Assembly (NCBI RefSeq): GCF_008329535.1
Contig: NZ_NPKR01000004.1
Span: 186,001-250,000, forward strand
DNA: 64,000 bases
Direction of reading: 5' to 3'
Origin: Mycolicibacterium sp. P1-18
GTDB taxonomy: Bacteria; Actinomycetota; Actinomycetes; Mycobacteriales; Mycobacteriaceae
Shown: one piece after another, positions 9,227-17,532 of the stretch
How positions within the stretch are numbered: position 1 is the first letter of the stretch
Layout: every line of letters starts with the position of its first letter
Position numbers and translations under genes: made by a program
Notes under the pieces: generated by a model
Told to the model about the DNA's origin: nothing
The model's database searches: none
The model's input: only the letters and a program-made list of their open reading frames with translations

Positions 9227-9530
9227 CATCGCTGCCGCGGACTCAGGACTTCGGTCAGCTGGACGTCGATCGCGGGGTCCGTCGAGGCCGTCGGAGGTGT
9301 TGCCGGACGAGCTCATTGACACTGAAGTTCGCCGGTCGTCCTGCTGTCCATTCGGATGCCTTGGACGTGGAAGGGGCGACGACGTGCGCCTCGGCAATCG
9401 GCAGCGTCGTCGGTGCCATCACCGTCGACCGCAGAGTAACCGCGCTTGGTGTTGCGATCGCAGTAGCGCTCCGGTGGCTGGTATCAACGATTGGGGGGTC
9501 GATGCATGAAAGTGCGTGACTGGTACGAAG
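9227..9530. other. Intergenic stretch, no supported gene
   Basis: 304 bases between the permease and the convergent small gene. A 67-codon TTG-start frame at 9316-9519 has a hydrophobic stretch, but it has no ribosome binding site and no recognisable relatives, so I leave it uncalled. No convincing terminator was found. Confidence 0.45.
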
Positions 9531-9830
9531 TTAAACGCCTTCGCGTGGCATCTCCGACGGCGACATCGTCGTGGCGCGGGCTGCGCTCAGAAGCTGTGAG
9601 CCACACTCTCGAGCAAGCTCGGGAAAACTGTCCACGATGTCGGTGACGCGGCCCAGCAGGTCCCGACGCGTGATCCCGAACATCGGAAACAGATCTTCGT
9701 CAGGTGGACCACCGAAGGGAGCCCACTTCAGGACGAGATCTACCAGCCGACGGCTTGCGTCGTCGACCACGACAGGTTCCCGTCCGGGCTCAATCACCCT
9801 TCGCGGTCGGGGGCGACCCGGATTCGACAT
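9531..9830 (-). CDS. Small hypothetical protein with a possible helix-turn-helix
   Basis: A 99-residue protein starting at ATG 9830. The first 20 residues are basic and proline-rich (NPGRPRPRRVIEPGREP). The core LVDLVLKWAPFGGPPDEDLF followed by PMFGITRRDLLGRVTDIV has the spacing of a short helical DNA-binding unit and resembles the DUF3263-type small actinobacterial proteins, in which a helical segment precedes an F.M....Y motif. That resemblance is from memory of the family and is not certain. The gene is divergent from the PucR-type regulator, about 90 bases between starts. A larger frame extends upstream through the regulator gene but is only its antisense. Confidence 0.6.
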   Translation of the reverse strand: MSNPGRPRPRRVIEPGREPVVVDDASRRLVDLVLKWAPFGGPPDEDLFPMFGITRRDLLGRVTDIVDSFPELARECGSQLLSAARATTMSPSEMPREGV

Positions 9831-9910
9831 GCATCCACTATGAACACCACCCGCGCGTAAAGACAGTTTCATGTCGAGAAGCATTAGCCTCGAAAAGACG
9901 TCATTCTGTG

Positions 9911-9916
9911 TACAGT
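9911..9916 (+). promoter_or_regulatory. Possible -10 element for a leaderless PucR-type mRNA
   Basis: TACAGT, preceded by TG in an extended -10 context (TGTG), ends 5 bases before ATG 9922. This is the spacing expected when transcription starts at the A of the start codon. No good -35 is visible. Confidence 0.35.
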
Positions 9917-9921
9917 TGGGC

Positions 9922-11439
9922 ATGTTCTTGACCGTCGCGGACGCGATCGCCTTGCCTACCATGAAGACTGGCGATGCGCGGATTCTTACCGGCGAGGACG
10001 GTCTGGATCGCGAAGTGCGATGGGTACACTCGTCTGAAATCCCCGACATAGCAAGGTTTCTCCGCGGCGGAGAACTTCTCTTGACGGCCGGGCTCGGAAT
10101 TGGGCGAACGGCCGCCGCGCAGCGAGGATACGTCCGAGACGTCGCCGCAGCCGGTGCCGCCGCACTAGTCATCGAGGAATCGGGACGCGCATTTTCGCGT
10201 GTACCCGCAGCAGTCGTCGAACAGGGAGTGCTCAGCGGACTTCCCATCATTGCGCTCACCCACGAAGTGTCGTTCGCTGGAGTATCTGCTGAGGTACACG
10301 ACATCCTGACCGAGCAGCAACTTCATGCGCTTCGGCAAGAGCGCGAGATCGAAACGAGGTTCTCCGACCTCCTGCTGCAGGGCGCCGACTACGTTGCAAT
10401 CGTGCAGGACTTGGCGGCGCTGTCGGCGAGCACGGTGGTCCTCGAAGACGGCGCGCATCGAGTCGCACTGTGCCACGTTCTCGACGGCGACTCCTTCGAT
10501 CCTGCCGACTGGAGTGCACACACGAACACCTTGCATGGAGCCCATGGGCCATGCGTGCGACGCCCAATCCTCATGCGCGGTCAACTGTGGGGAAACGTCC
10601 ACGTGCTGAACGGACAATCGCCTGGAGGGCGATACTCCGCGCAGTTCGTCGCAGAGCGCGCCGCCGCCGCGATAGCCATTGCCCTGCTGACTGATCGGAG
10701 TCGCGAAGCCGTCGACGGACAGCGCAGTACTGCTTTGCTCACACACCTGATGACCGGCGACACGGGCGGCGTGGAGTTCGTCGCCCACGCGGAGCGTTTG
10801 GGGTACCGGCTTGGCCGAGGCAACATGTTCGTTGCCGTCGCAAACAAGAAACCTGGGGACGACGGGTCAACTGTTCGCATTCCAGATCTGTTCGAAGCTG
10901 AAGTCGTCCGCGCTGACATGGGCAGCTACGTCATCGTCGTAGGATCTCAGCAGTCCCGTTCGCGGGTCATACGGAACCTCGGCGCTGCAGATCGATTCCA
11001 AAGCTGTGGCACGAGTCGTAACGTCTCGGCCGCCGATCTACCCGTGGCGGTCAGGCAAGCGAAGACCGCTGCTGCGGTGGCCCGCAGCTCGGGTACGGCA
11101 CTGCAGTTCGACGACCTGGGTATCGAGCGCATCCTCGTGAGTTTGGCCGAGGGTCCCGAACTGGCGGCGTTCATCGAGGACGAACTGGGGGCCCTGCTGA
11201 AGGCGGATGCCGGCTCGCGCACACCCTTGTTACCCACCCTGCGTGCCTTCTTGGCTGCCGACGGCCGCAAGACCGATGCCGCCGACGTCCTCTTCATTCA
11301 GCGCCGGACGTTGTACAACCGCCTGGACCGATTGTCAGCGATCATTGGCCGGTCACTCGAGGATCCAGACACGCGACAGCGACTATTGCTCGCCCTCAAG
11401 GGATTGGACCTCCTCGACGGCAACGCACCCGGCAGATGA
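9922..11439 (+). CDS. PucR-family transcriptional regulator
   Basis: A 505-residue protein with an N-terminal PucR purine-catabolism domain (FLTVADAIALPTM, then GLDREVRWVHSSEIPDIARF and GGELLLTAGLGI), a central GGDEF-like region, and a C-terminal PucR-type helix-turn-helix (DAADVLFIQRRTLYNRLDRL). PucR proteins regulate purine, amino acid and amine breakdown. ATG 9922 is preferred because the domain starts right there and a -10-like TACAGT lies just upstream; an in-frame ATG at 9871 would add 17 residues that do not look like the family. It is divergent from the 99-residue gene and probably regulates transport or catabolic genes to its left. Confidence 0.85.
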   Translation: MFLTVADAIALPTMKTGDARILTGEDGLDREVRWVHSSEIPDIARFLRGGELLLTAGLGIGRTAAAQRGYVRDVAAAGAAALVIEESGRAFSRVPAAVVEQGVLSGLPIIALTHEVSFAGVSAEVHDILTEQQLHALRQEREIETRFSDLLLQGADYVAIVQDLAALSASTVVLEDGAHRVALCHVLDGDSFDPADWSAHTNTLHGAHGPCVRRPILMRGQLWGNVHVLNGQSPGGRYSAQFVAERAAAAIAIALLTDRSREAVDGQRSTALLTHLMTGDTGGVEFVAHAERLGYRLGRGNMFVAVANKKPGDDGSTVRIPDLFEAEVVRADMGSYVIVVGSQQSRSRVIRNLGAADRFQSCGTSRNVSAADLPVAVRQAKTAAAVARSSGTALQFDDLGIERILVSLAEGPELAAFIEDELGALLKADAGSRTPLLPTLRAFLAADGRKTDAADVLFIQRRTLYNRLDRLSAIIGRSLEDPDTRQRLLLALKGLDLLDGNAPGR

Positions 11440-11483
11440 CGTTGGAACGGGGCGCGTCGTCACACCAACCGCAGTCTCGGCGG

Positions 11484-12686
11484 TCAACGAGGACGCACCG
11501 GCTCGCCATCACCCTTCGAGACCATCGCGGGCGACTCGTCGCCGCCAACCGCACGGGCGCCGAGCGCCGCCGCAGCCACGACGACCAAGGGCAGCAGCAA
11601 GGCGAGATTCAGCGTCACCAGTTCCGAGAGCCACCCGATCAGCGCCGGACCGGCAAGCAGCGCGACGTATCCGCAGCCGACCACGCGGGAGAAGTCGGTG
11701 CCCGTCGCACCGGCCACGTTGCCCGCCGCGGTGAGCACCTGCGGCAGACTGCCGGACAGCCCGAGGCCGAAGAGCACCCACCCGGCCATCGTCAACGGCA
11801 GCGCGGGCGAGGCCACCACGATGCCCAGTCCGACGACGGCAGCCAGGCTGCCGTAGCGCAGAACCCAGACCGGACCCCTCCTGGCACTGACCCTGTCGGC
11901 GGTGAACCGTCCGACCGTCATGGCGGTGACGAAGGCACCGAACACGAGGGCTCCCAGGGAGTTCGACACTCCGAGACGCTCTTGGGCGTGGAGGCTGCTC
12001 CAGTCCATCGCGCAGCCCTCGGCGAGCAGCAGAATGAACGCCAGCCCGCCGAGGAACACGAGGCGACGGCGCTTGCTGAGGGTCTCGGTCGGCGCTCCGG
12101 CCGGCGGCGCTCCAACGCCGGTCGTCGAATCTCTCTGCACGCCAGCCAGATTCGGCACCGTCACTGCGACGAGTACGAGGCACGCACCGCACATCACGAC
12201 CGTGGTGGACGGCATGCCCCACCCTGCGGCCAGAGTGGCAGCACCGACCAGCGAGCCGACGACGCTGCCCACCGAGAAGATCGCGTGAAAAGCCGACATG
12301 ATCGGCTTGCCCGCCTGCTGCTCGACGGCGACTGCCCGCGCGTTCATTCCGACGTCGGTGATGCCCGTCGCACCACCGAAGATCAGAAGGGCACCGCCCA
12401 GCAGCGCGGGCGTCGGCGCGTTGAGGGGAAGGGCCAGCGTCGCAGCCATCGCCGCGGAGCCGACGAGCGCGACGCGCGCGCTGCCCCACCGGTTGATCAG
12501 CGGGCCACAGGCTTGCATCCCGATCAGCGCGCCGGCGCCGTGCAGGAGCAGCAGGCTTCCCAGCGTTCCCACCGAAACCCCGGTGCGTTCTTGTACCGAC
12601 GGAATGTGCACCGCCCACGTCGAGATGCACAATCCGAAGACGGCGAACACCAAGAACACCGCGGCGCGGGACCATCTGAGTGACAT
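11484..12686 (-). CDS. MFS transporter (YbjJ/fucose-permease-like)
   Basis: A 400-residue major facilitator with 12 hydrophobic segments, beginning with RAAVFLVFAVFGLCISTWAV and the sequence HIPSVQERTGVSVGTLGSLL, which is characteristic of the YbjJ-type MFS subgroup. Charged loops such as RFTADRVSARRGP occupy the usual position between helices 8 and 9. Start placed at ATG 12686; GTG 12707 would add seven residues. Neither has a strong ribosome binding site. It converges on the PucR gene with a 44-base gap and is divergent from the LLM enzyme. Substrate unknown; a sugar or drug exporter/importer cannot be distinguished. Confidence 0.8.
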   Translation of the reverse strand: MSLRWSRAAVFLVFAVFGLCISTWAVHIPSVQERTGVSVGTLGSLLLLHGAGALIGMQACGPLINRWGSARVALVGSAAMAATLALPLNAPTPALLGGALLIFGGATGITDVGMNARAVAVEQQAGKPIMSAFHAIFSVGSVVGSLVGAATLAAGWGMPSTTVVMCGACLVLVAVTVPNLAGVQRDSTTGVGAPPAGAPTETLSKRRRLVFLGGLAFILLLAEGCAMDWSSLHAQERLGVSNSLGALVFGAFVTAMTVGRFTADRVSARRGPVWVLRYGSLAAVVGLGIVVASPALPLTMAGWVLFGLGLSGSLPQVLTAAGNVAGATGTDFSRVVGCGYVALLAGPALIGWLSELVTLNLALLLPLVVVAAAALGARAVGGDESPAMVSKGDGEPVRPR

Positions 12687-12782
12687 CACGTGGCTGCAGT
12701 TACCCACTCGGCATGACGTTCTCTCCTGCGCACCCGTCCATCATCGTCCAGCCCGACAACCGCCTCCCACACCCCGCCGTCC

Positions 12783-12796
12783 CAACCAACTGGTTG
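12783..12796. promoter_or_regulatory. Inverted repeat overlapping the LLM-gene promoter
   Basis: CAACCA-AC-TGGTTG forms perfect 6-bp arms around a 2-base centre. It lies 7 bases upstream of the putative -10 at 12804, so a bound repressor would cover the -35 region. The regulator is unknown. Confidence 0.4.
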
Positions 12797-12803
12797 ATCG
12801 TGG

Positions 12804-12809
12804 TATAAC
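12804..12809 (+). promoter_or_regulatory. -10 element giving a leaderless mRNA for the LLM enzyme
   Basis: TATAAC ends 6 bases before ATG 12816, and there is no Shine-Dalgarno sequence. This fits a transcript beginning at the start codon. Confidence 0.5.
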
Positions 12810-12815
12810 ACCACC

Positions 12816-13856
12816 ATGCGCACCGGAATCTTCATGAGCTATGCCAGCGGCTTCCGGGAGGCGGCCAACCAAGTGGTCGAACTCGAGAAGGTCGGGGTCG
12901 ACGTCGCACTGGTCGCCGAGGCCTATTCCTACGACGCGATCAGCCAGCTGGGCTACCTCGCCGCCAAGACCTCCACCATCGAACTCGGTTCGGGAGTCGT
13001 CCCCATCTACACCCGCACGCCGACGCTGCTGGCGATGACCGCCGCCGGCGTGGACTACGTCTCCGACGGCCGCTTCCGGCTCGGCATCGGCACGTCCGGC
13101 CCGCAGGTCGTGGAGGGCTTCCACGGCATCCCCTTCGACGCGCCGCTGGGGCGCACCCGCGAGGTCGTCGAGATCTGCCGTCAGGTCTGGCGCCGCGACA
13201 AGGTCGAGTTCGACGGCAAGTACTACCAGGTACCACTGCCCGCCGAGCGGGGCACCGGACTCGGCAAGCCCCTCAAGCTCATCAATCATCCCGTCCGGGA
13301 ACGCATTCCGATCGCCATCGCCGCACTCGGCCCGCAGAACGTCAAGCTCACCGCCGAGATCGCCGAGGGCTGGCAGCCGATCTTCTACTACCCGGAGAAG
13401 GCCGACGACGTCTGGGGTGACGCGTTGCGCGCCGGTGCCGCCAAGCGCGACCCCGCGTTGGGCCCGCTCGACGTCATGGTCTCGGCCAGCCTGGCCATCG
13501 GCGACAACGTCGAGGACCGGCTCGAATGGGTGAAACCCCAACTGGCGCTGTACATCGGCGGCATGGGCGCGCGCGGCAAGAACTTCTACCACAACCTCGC
13601 CACCCGGTACGGCTTCGGCGAGGTCGCCGACCGCATCCAGGACCTGTACCTGGCCGGCAACAAGCAGGAGGCCATCGCAGCGGTCCCCGACGAGCTGGTG
13701 CGCAACATATCCCTCGTCGGCCCACGGGGTTTCGTCGAGGAGCGGCTGGCCGCCTACGCCGAAGCCGGCGTCACCACCATGCTGGTGCACCCACTCTCCG
13801 GCGACGACCGCGAGACCGTGAAGTTCTGCGAGCAGCTCGTCGAGCTCACGCACTGA
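12816..13856 (+). CDS. F420-dependent LLM-class oxidoreductase (Rv3520c-like)
   Basis: A 346-residue luciferase-like TIM-barrel protein. Typical features are ELEKVGVDVALVAEAYSYDA near the N terminus, the strand TIELGSGVVPIYTRTPTLLA, GRFRLGIGTSGPQVVEGFHG, and VREVVEICRQVWR-type helices. This pattern, with the GxGTSGP loop, is that of the mycobacterial F420-dependent LLM family that includes Rv3520c. The cofactor would be reduced F420 used to reduce an unsaturated carbonyl or related compound; the substrate is unknown. The mRNA is probably leaderless. The gene ends one base before the convergent short-chain dehydrogenase gene. Confidence 0.85.
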   Translation: MRTGIFMSYASGFREAANQVVELEKVGVDVALVAEAYSYDAISQLGYLAAKTSTIELGSGVVPIYTRTPTLLAMTAAGVDYVSDGRFRLGIGTSGPQVVEGFHGIPFDAPLGRTREVVEICRQVWRRDKVEFDGKYYQVPLPAERGTGLGKPLKLINHPVRERIPIAIAALGPQNVKLTAEIAEGWQPIFYYPEKADDVWGDALRAGAAKRDPALGPLDVMVSASLAIGDNVEDRLEWVKPQLALYIGGMGARGKNFYHNLATRYGFGEVADRIQDLYLAGNKQEAIAAVPDELVRNISLVGPRGFVEERLAAYAEAGVTTMLVHPLSGDDRETVKFCEQLVELTH

Positions 13857-13857
13857 A

Positions 13858-14574
13858 TCACACCAGCAGGGTGCCACCCTCGACGGTGAGCACCGTGCCG
13901 GTGCTGAAGGCCTGTTCCATGCAGTAGAGGTAGGCCAGTGCGACGTCGGCCACCTCGCCCACGCGGCCGAGCGGAACCCGTTGCGCCTCTTGCTCGTACA
14001 GTGCCTGCCGGTCGCCCTCGGACATGGCGTCCCAGAGCGGGGTGCGGATCAGTCCCGGCGCGACGGCGTTGACCCGGATCGGCGCCAGCTCGACTGCCAG
14101 CGCGGTGGTCAACGCATTCATCGCGCCGCACAGGCTGGACGGAAGCACACCGTAGTTCGGGGTCCACGCCGCCGTCCCGCTGGTGAGCGTGATCGAGCCA
14201 CCGGCGCGCAGCCGTGGCCCGAACACCCGCGCCACGCTCAAAGCGCCGATGAAACGGGTCTGAAAGAACGCGTTGACCACCTGCGGCGTCAGCTCGGCCA
14301 GCGCCGTCATCTCGAGGGGCTCGCCGGCGGTGTACACCAGGTGGTCGACGTCGCCCACCTCGCCGGCCAGCCGGTCGAGCGCCCCGGGATCGGTGAGGTC
14401 GACGGTGGCGCCGCGGGCCCCGGCGGGCAGTTCGGCCAGCGCCCGGTCGACGCTGGAGCGGCGCCGGGACGCGACGATCGCCGCGGCACCGCGGTCGGCC
14501 ACCGCGCGTGCGACACCGAGTCCGATGCCCGAGGTGCCGCCGACGACGAGGACTGTCGAGTTCTTCAAGGTCAT
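13858..14574 (-). CDS. Short-chain dehydrogenase family protein with altered active site
   Basis: A 238-residue SDR with the N-terminal dinucleotide motif VVGGTSGIGLGVARAVADRG, and PIRVNAVAPGLIRTPLW at the usual place after the active site. The catalytic YxxxK is not there. Aligning on ALAVELAP puts Pro at the tyrosine position and Cys at the lysine position (PSSLCGAMNALTTALAVELAP region), although the preceding Ser-Gly-Thr is present. A subgroup of actinobacterial SDRs shares this SS.CGA pattern, so it is unlikely to be a simple mutation, but ordinary SDR chemistry is doubtful. ATG 14574 has GTGGAG upstream; longer starts are arginine-rich and unlikely. It is divergent from a LysR regulator that may control it. 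Confidence 0.8.
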   Translation of the reverse strand: MTLKNSTVLVVGGTSGIGLGVARAVADRGAAAIVASRRRSSVDRALAELPAGARGATVDLTDPGALDRLAGEVGDVDHLVYTAGEPLEMTALAELTPQVVNAFFQTRFIGALSVARVFGPRLRAGGSITLTSGTAAWTPNYGVLPSSLCGAMNALTTALAVELAPIRVNAVAPGLIRTPLWDAMSEGDRQALYEQEAQRVPLGRVGEVADVALAYLYCMEQAFSTGTVLTVEGGTLLV

Positions 14575-14644
14575 GGCTCCACGCTCCACCCGCCGGCGCC
14601 GTCCGTCCAAGACCCTTTGCGTCGCGCGGCGATACCGTGGGGGT

Positions 14645-15520
14645 ATGAGCAGTCCGGATCTCGACATGCGCAAGCTGCGCTACTTCGTGGCCGTCGCCGA
14701 GGAGCTGAACTTCGGGCGGGCCGCGAAGCTCCTTCACATCGCCCAGCCGGTGCTGTCGCGCCAGATCCGGGCCTTGGAGGGCGAACTCGGCGTCCAACTG
14801 CTGATCCGCGATACGCGTGGTGCCACACTCACCGACGCCGGCAGCCAACTGCTGCACGATGCACGCTTCCTGCTTGCCGAGTCGAAGGCCCTGCGGGAGA
14901 GGCTGTCCCGAGCTGCCGTTCCCACGCGTGTCGTGCGGGTGGGGGTGATGCCGGGGTTGTTGGCGACCGCCGCCGTGCGAACCTTCGAATCGGCGAACCC
15001 CGCCCACCGCGCGGAGGTGATCCCGGTCGGCGCGGCCGAACAGCTCCAGTGGGTGCGCAGCCGCACTCTCGACGTGGTCTACGCCCGCGAGCCCGTCGAC
15101 CATCGCGGACTCGGGACCGCTGCGCTTCTCGAGGAACCGCGGGACGCTCTGCTGCCCGTCGACGACCCCTTGGCCCGTCGACGGTCGGTGCGACTCGCCG
15201 ATTTGGCTTCGCACCACCCACTGCAGGATCGGGCCGCCGTGCCGGAGTGGTACGCCGTCGCGACACCCGAGCGACGGCGCGCCAGTCACCGCGTCGCGTC
15301 CACGATGGAGGAGAAACTCGAGCGCGTCGCCGCCCACGAGGGCTTCGCCATCGTGCCGCGGTCCGCGACGGCGTTCTACCGGCGGCCCGACGTGTGCGTC
15401 GTGCCGATCGAGGACGTGCCGCCCGCTCACGTCACGCTGATCTGGGATGCGGCCGTCGTCGATCCCGTCCGCGACGACTTCGTCGCCGCGGCGCTGGCCT
15501 GCCGCGACCAGACGGTCTGA
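14645..15520 (+). CDS. LysR-family transcriptional regulator
   Basis: A 291-residue regulator. Residues about 8-65 form the winged helix-turn-helix (MRKLRYFVAVAEELNFGRAA, then LHIAQPVLSRQIRALEGELG) and the rest is a periplasmic-binding-like effector domain (VRVGVMPGLLATAAV). ATG 14645 begins right before this domain; the frame is open for 370 bases upstream but the extra sequence is antisense to the dehydrogenase gene. The 70-base divergent spacing to the dehydrogenase gene at 14574 is typical for LysR regulators that control their neighbour and themselves. The effector is unknown. Confidence 0.9.
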   Translation: MSSPDLDMRKLRYFVAVAEELNFGRAAKLLHIAQPVLSRQIRALEGELGVQLLIRDTRGATLTDAGSQLLHDARFLLAESKALRERLSRAAVPTRVVRVGVMPGLLATAAVRTFESANPAHRAEVIPVGAAEQLQWVRSRTLDVVYAREPVDHRGLGTAALLEEPRDALLPVDDPLARRRSVRLADLASHHPLQDRAAVPEWYAVATPERRRASHRVASTMEEKLERVAAHEGFAIVPRSATAFYRRPDVCVVPIEDVPPAHVTLIWDAAVVDPVRDDFVAAALACRDQTV

Positions 15521-15548
15521 GCGGCCGAGCACGAGCGAAGATGGTCCC

Positions 15549-16133
15549 GTGCCCAGCTCGTTTCCTCCCGCCTTGCCCGCGGGTTCCTTCTCGACGTCGG
15601 ACCACCCTCGCATCGCCCTCGGCGGCGACGCGGTGCTCAGACCATGGGTGCTGGACGACGCCGCTGCCCTCGTCGAAGCGTTCGACGATCCGGCGATCCG
15701 GCAGTGGCACGTCAGCCGCGCGGACACCGACGACGAAGCGCGGGAGCTGATCACGCGGTGGCAGAGGGGTTGGGCCGCCGAGTCCGAGTTCAACTGGGCG
15801 ATCGTCGGGACCGACGACATCCTGCTCGGCCGCATCGCCCTGAAGGGCGTCGACCTGTTCGACGCGACGGCCGAGGTCGCCTACTGGATGTGCCCCGCGT
15901 CGCGGGGCCACGGGCTGTGCCCTCGAGCCGTCGTCACCCTGTCGGAGTGGGCCTTCGCAGCCGGCTTCCATCGCCTTCAGCTGCAGCACTCGACCCGCAA
16001 CATCGCCTCCTGCCGGGTGGCGACCAAGGCCGGGTTCGGCGAGGAGGGCACCCGCCGCGGTGCGGCGCTGCACGCCGACGGGTGGCACGACATGCACGCC
16101 CATGCCCGGCTGAGCGGCGACGCCGACCGCTAA
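15549..16133 (+). CDS. GNAT-family N-acetyltransferase (RimJ-like)
   Basis: A 194-residue protein with RimJ/RimL-type GNAT features: LRPWVLDDAAALVEAFDDPA near the N terminus, VAYWMCPASRGHGLCPRAVV (acetyl-CoA binding R/QxxGxG/A-like element SRGHGL) and LQHSTRNIASCRVATKAGF at the C-terminal part. Such proteins acetylate protein N termini or small molecules. Start is GTG 15549 with GAGCGAAG upstream, 28 bases after the LysR stop. The target is unknown. Confidence 0.8.
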   Translation: MPSSFPPALPAGSFSTSDHPRIALGGDAVLRPWVLDDAAALVEAFDDPAIRQWHVSRADTDDEARELITRWQRGWAAESEFNWAIVGTDDILLGRIALKGVDLFDATAEVAYWMCPASRGHGLCPRAVVTLSEWAFAAGFHRLQLQHSTRNIASCRVATKAGFGEEGTRRGAALHADGWHDMHAHARLSGDADR

Positions 16134-16137
16134 TCCG

Positions 16138-17532
16138 TTACTCCCCGACCTGGGGCAGCTCGTCGGCGGCGATCTCGCAGGGCGTCGGTTGGGTGTCCCC
16201 GGCGAGGGGTTGAGCGACGGCGGCGGGCGGCGGCTCGGGTGGTGCGGCCGGCTCCGGCGGTGGAGTGGGTGCGGGTTCCGCAGGCGGTGGCTCGGCTGCG
16301 GCGGCGGCGACGTCCTCCTCCGGCTCCGGCGGAGCCGGAGGTTCCGCCTCCTCGGCCACGGCTAGTTCGTCGTCTTCCTCGCCCTTCTCGTCACCTTCGG
16401 GCTTGTCGGTCTCGTCGTCGTCGGGCTCGTCCTTCGAGGACTCGAGATCGTCGTCGAGATCGCCGAGATCACCGGGTTCGTCGAGGCCGGACTGGCCTCC
16501 CGTAGCGATCAGCCCGCCGATCAGGTCCGCCAACTGCTGCCCGAATCCCCCAAGTCCGGACCCCGTCGAACCCATCGCGCCCATGGGCGAGGTGCCCGCG
16601 CCGAGGTCCCCCGCGGTCGGCGCCGACGACATCGGCGGCGGCGCCGCGGGTGCCAGCGGTGGCGGGGTCGTCGCCGACTCGGGGGCCGACCACGGCGCGG
16701 CGGCCGCTGGTGTGGTGTTCGACCCGACGGCCGCCGCGGGCACGGTCTGAGCAGGTGCGGGCGGGGCTGGCGATTCGCGGTGGACCGCGGGCTCGGGCTG
16801 CCACGCGGGCCGGGTCTCCTCCGTCGCTACCCCGTCGCCCCGCGGACCCAAGACCCCGGGCACGCCGAAGACGGCCACCGGTGCGGTGATCCGCGCGATC
16901 GCCGCGTCGTAGGCCGCGTCGACCGCGGAGGTGGCCTCGCGCATCGCCGCCACCCACCGGGCTGCGATCTCGGAGTCGACGAACGGCGTGATCTCGAGGC
17001 CGACCAGCTCACTGGCGGCGGCGACGTCCCCGACGCCGGTGGTCACGGTGGTGGCCGCCGCCAGCCACTGGGCCCGGTGCCCGCCGTCGACGGTCTCGGT
17101 GGCCGCCACCTCGGCGTCGACCGCCTGCCAGAGTGCGTCGCGCAGCCTCGCCAGTTCGTCGGCCGCGGCGCGCAGGGCGGCGCTGACCGCGGTCGCAGAT
17201 TGGCAACTGCGCCAGAGGAACTCACGTGCGGCCGTCGCACCCCGGCCTGACCAGGCCGCGTCCAGGTCGGCTGCCACGTCGGCCTGCATGCGGGCGGCGT
17301 CCTCGGCGGCCGACGCGGCCGCCGACAGCGCACCGTGATCGGACTCCACCGCCCGCAGGTCCAGGCCGTCCTCGCCGGAGTACCAGTCGCGCACCTGCGC
17401 GGGGTGCGCCGTCAGATCCGGGTGCTGGTAACCGAGCCGGCGGCACGCCGCCACGTACTGCTCGACGGCGGCGACGGCGGGCCTGCCCTCGGCGAGCCGT
17501 GCCGCGACGTCGACGGTGTCGGCCACCGTCAC
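16138..17532 (-). CDS. Type VII secretion substrate-like protein with Pro/acid-rich tail
   Basis: A 464-residue protein. The N-terminal ~220 residues are strongly helical and Ala-rich, with AWSGRGATAAREFL fitting the WxG turn of ESX substrates. Residues ~230-460 are low-complexity: Pro/Ala-rich, a Gly/Met/Ser stretch, a run of Asp/Glu/Lys, and a Pro/Glu-rich end. There is no signal peptide. The GTG start at 17532 overlaps the TGA of the upstream EspC-like gene, so translation is coupled. This layout, a small WXG100/EspC-like partner plus a long helical protein with a disordered tail, is known from ESX-associated secreted pairs such as EspC-EspA. The assignment is by architecture only; the protein could be cell-wall-associated. 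Confidence 0.6.
   Translation of the reverse strand: MTVADTVDVAARLAEGRPAVAAVEQYVAACRRLGYQHPDLTAHPAQVRDWYSGEDGLDLRAVESDHGALSAAASAAEDAARMQADVAADLDAAWSGRGATAAREFLWRSCQSATAVSAALRAAADELARLRDALWQAVDAEVAATETVDGGHRAQWLAAATTVTTGVGDVAAASELVGLEITPFVDSEIAARWVAAMREATSAVDAAYDAAIARITAPVAVFGVPGVLGPRGDGVATEETRPAWQPEPAVHRESPAPPAPAQTVPAAAVGSNTTPAAAAPWSAPESATTPPPLAPAAPPPMSSAPTAGDLGAGTSPMGAMGSTGSGLGGFGQQLADLIGGLIATGGQSGLDEPGDLGDLDDDLESSKDEPDDDETDKPEGDEKGEEDDELAVAEEAEPPAPPEPEEDVAAAAAEPPPAEPAPTPPPEPAAPPEPPPAAVAQPLAGDTQPTPCEIAADELPQVGE

Noticed and set aside
9316..9519. 67-codon TTG frame with a hydrophobic stretch
   Set aside because: No ribosome binding site and no family resemblance; not enough to call a gene.
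13754..15835. 693-codon minus-strand frame across the LLM, SDR and LysR genes
   Set aside because: It is a GC-rich shadow; the genes inside are in other frames or on the other strand and have clear domains.
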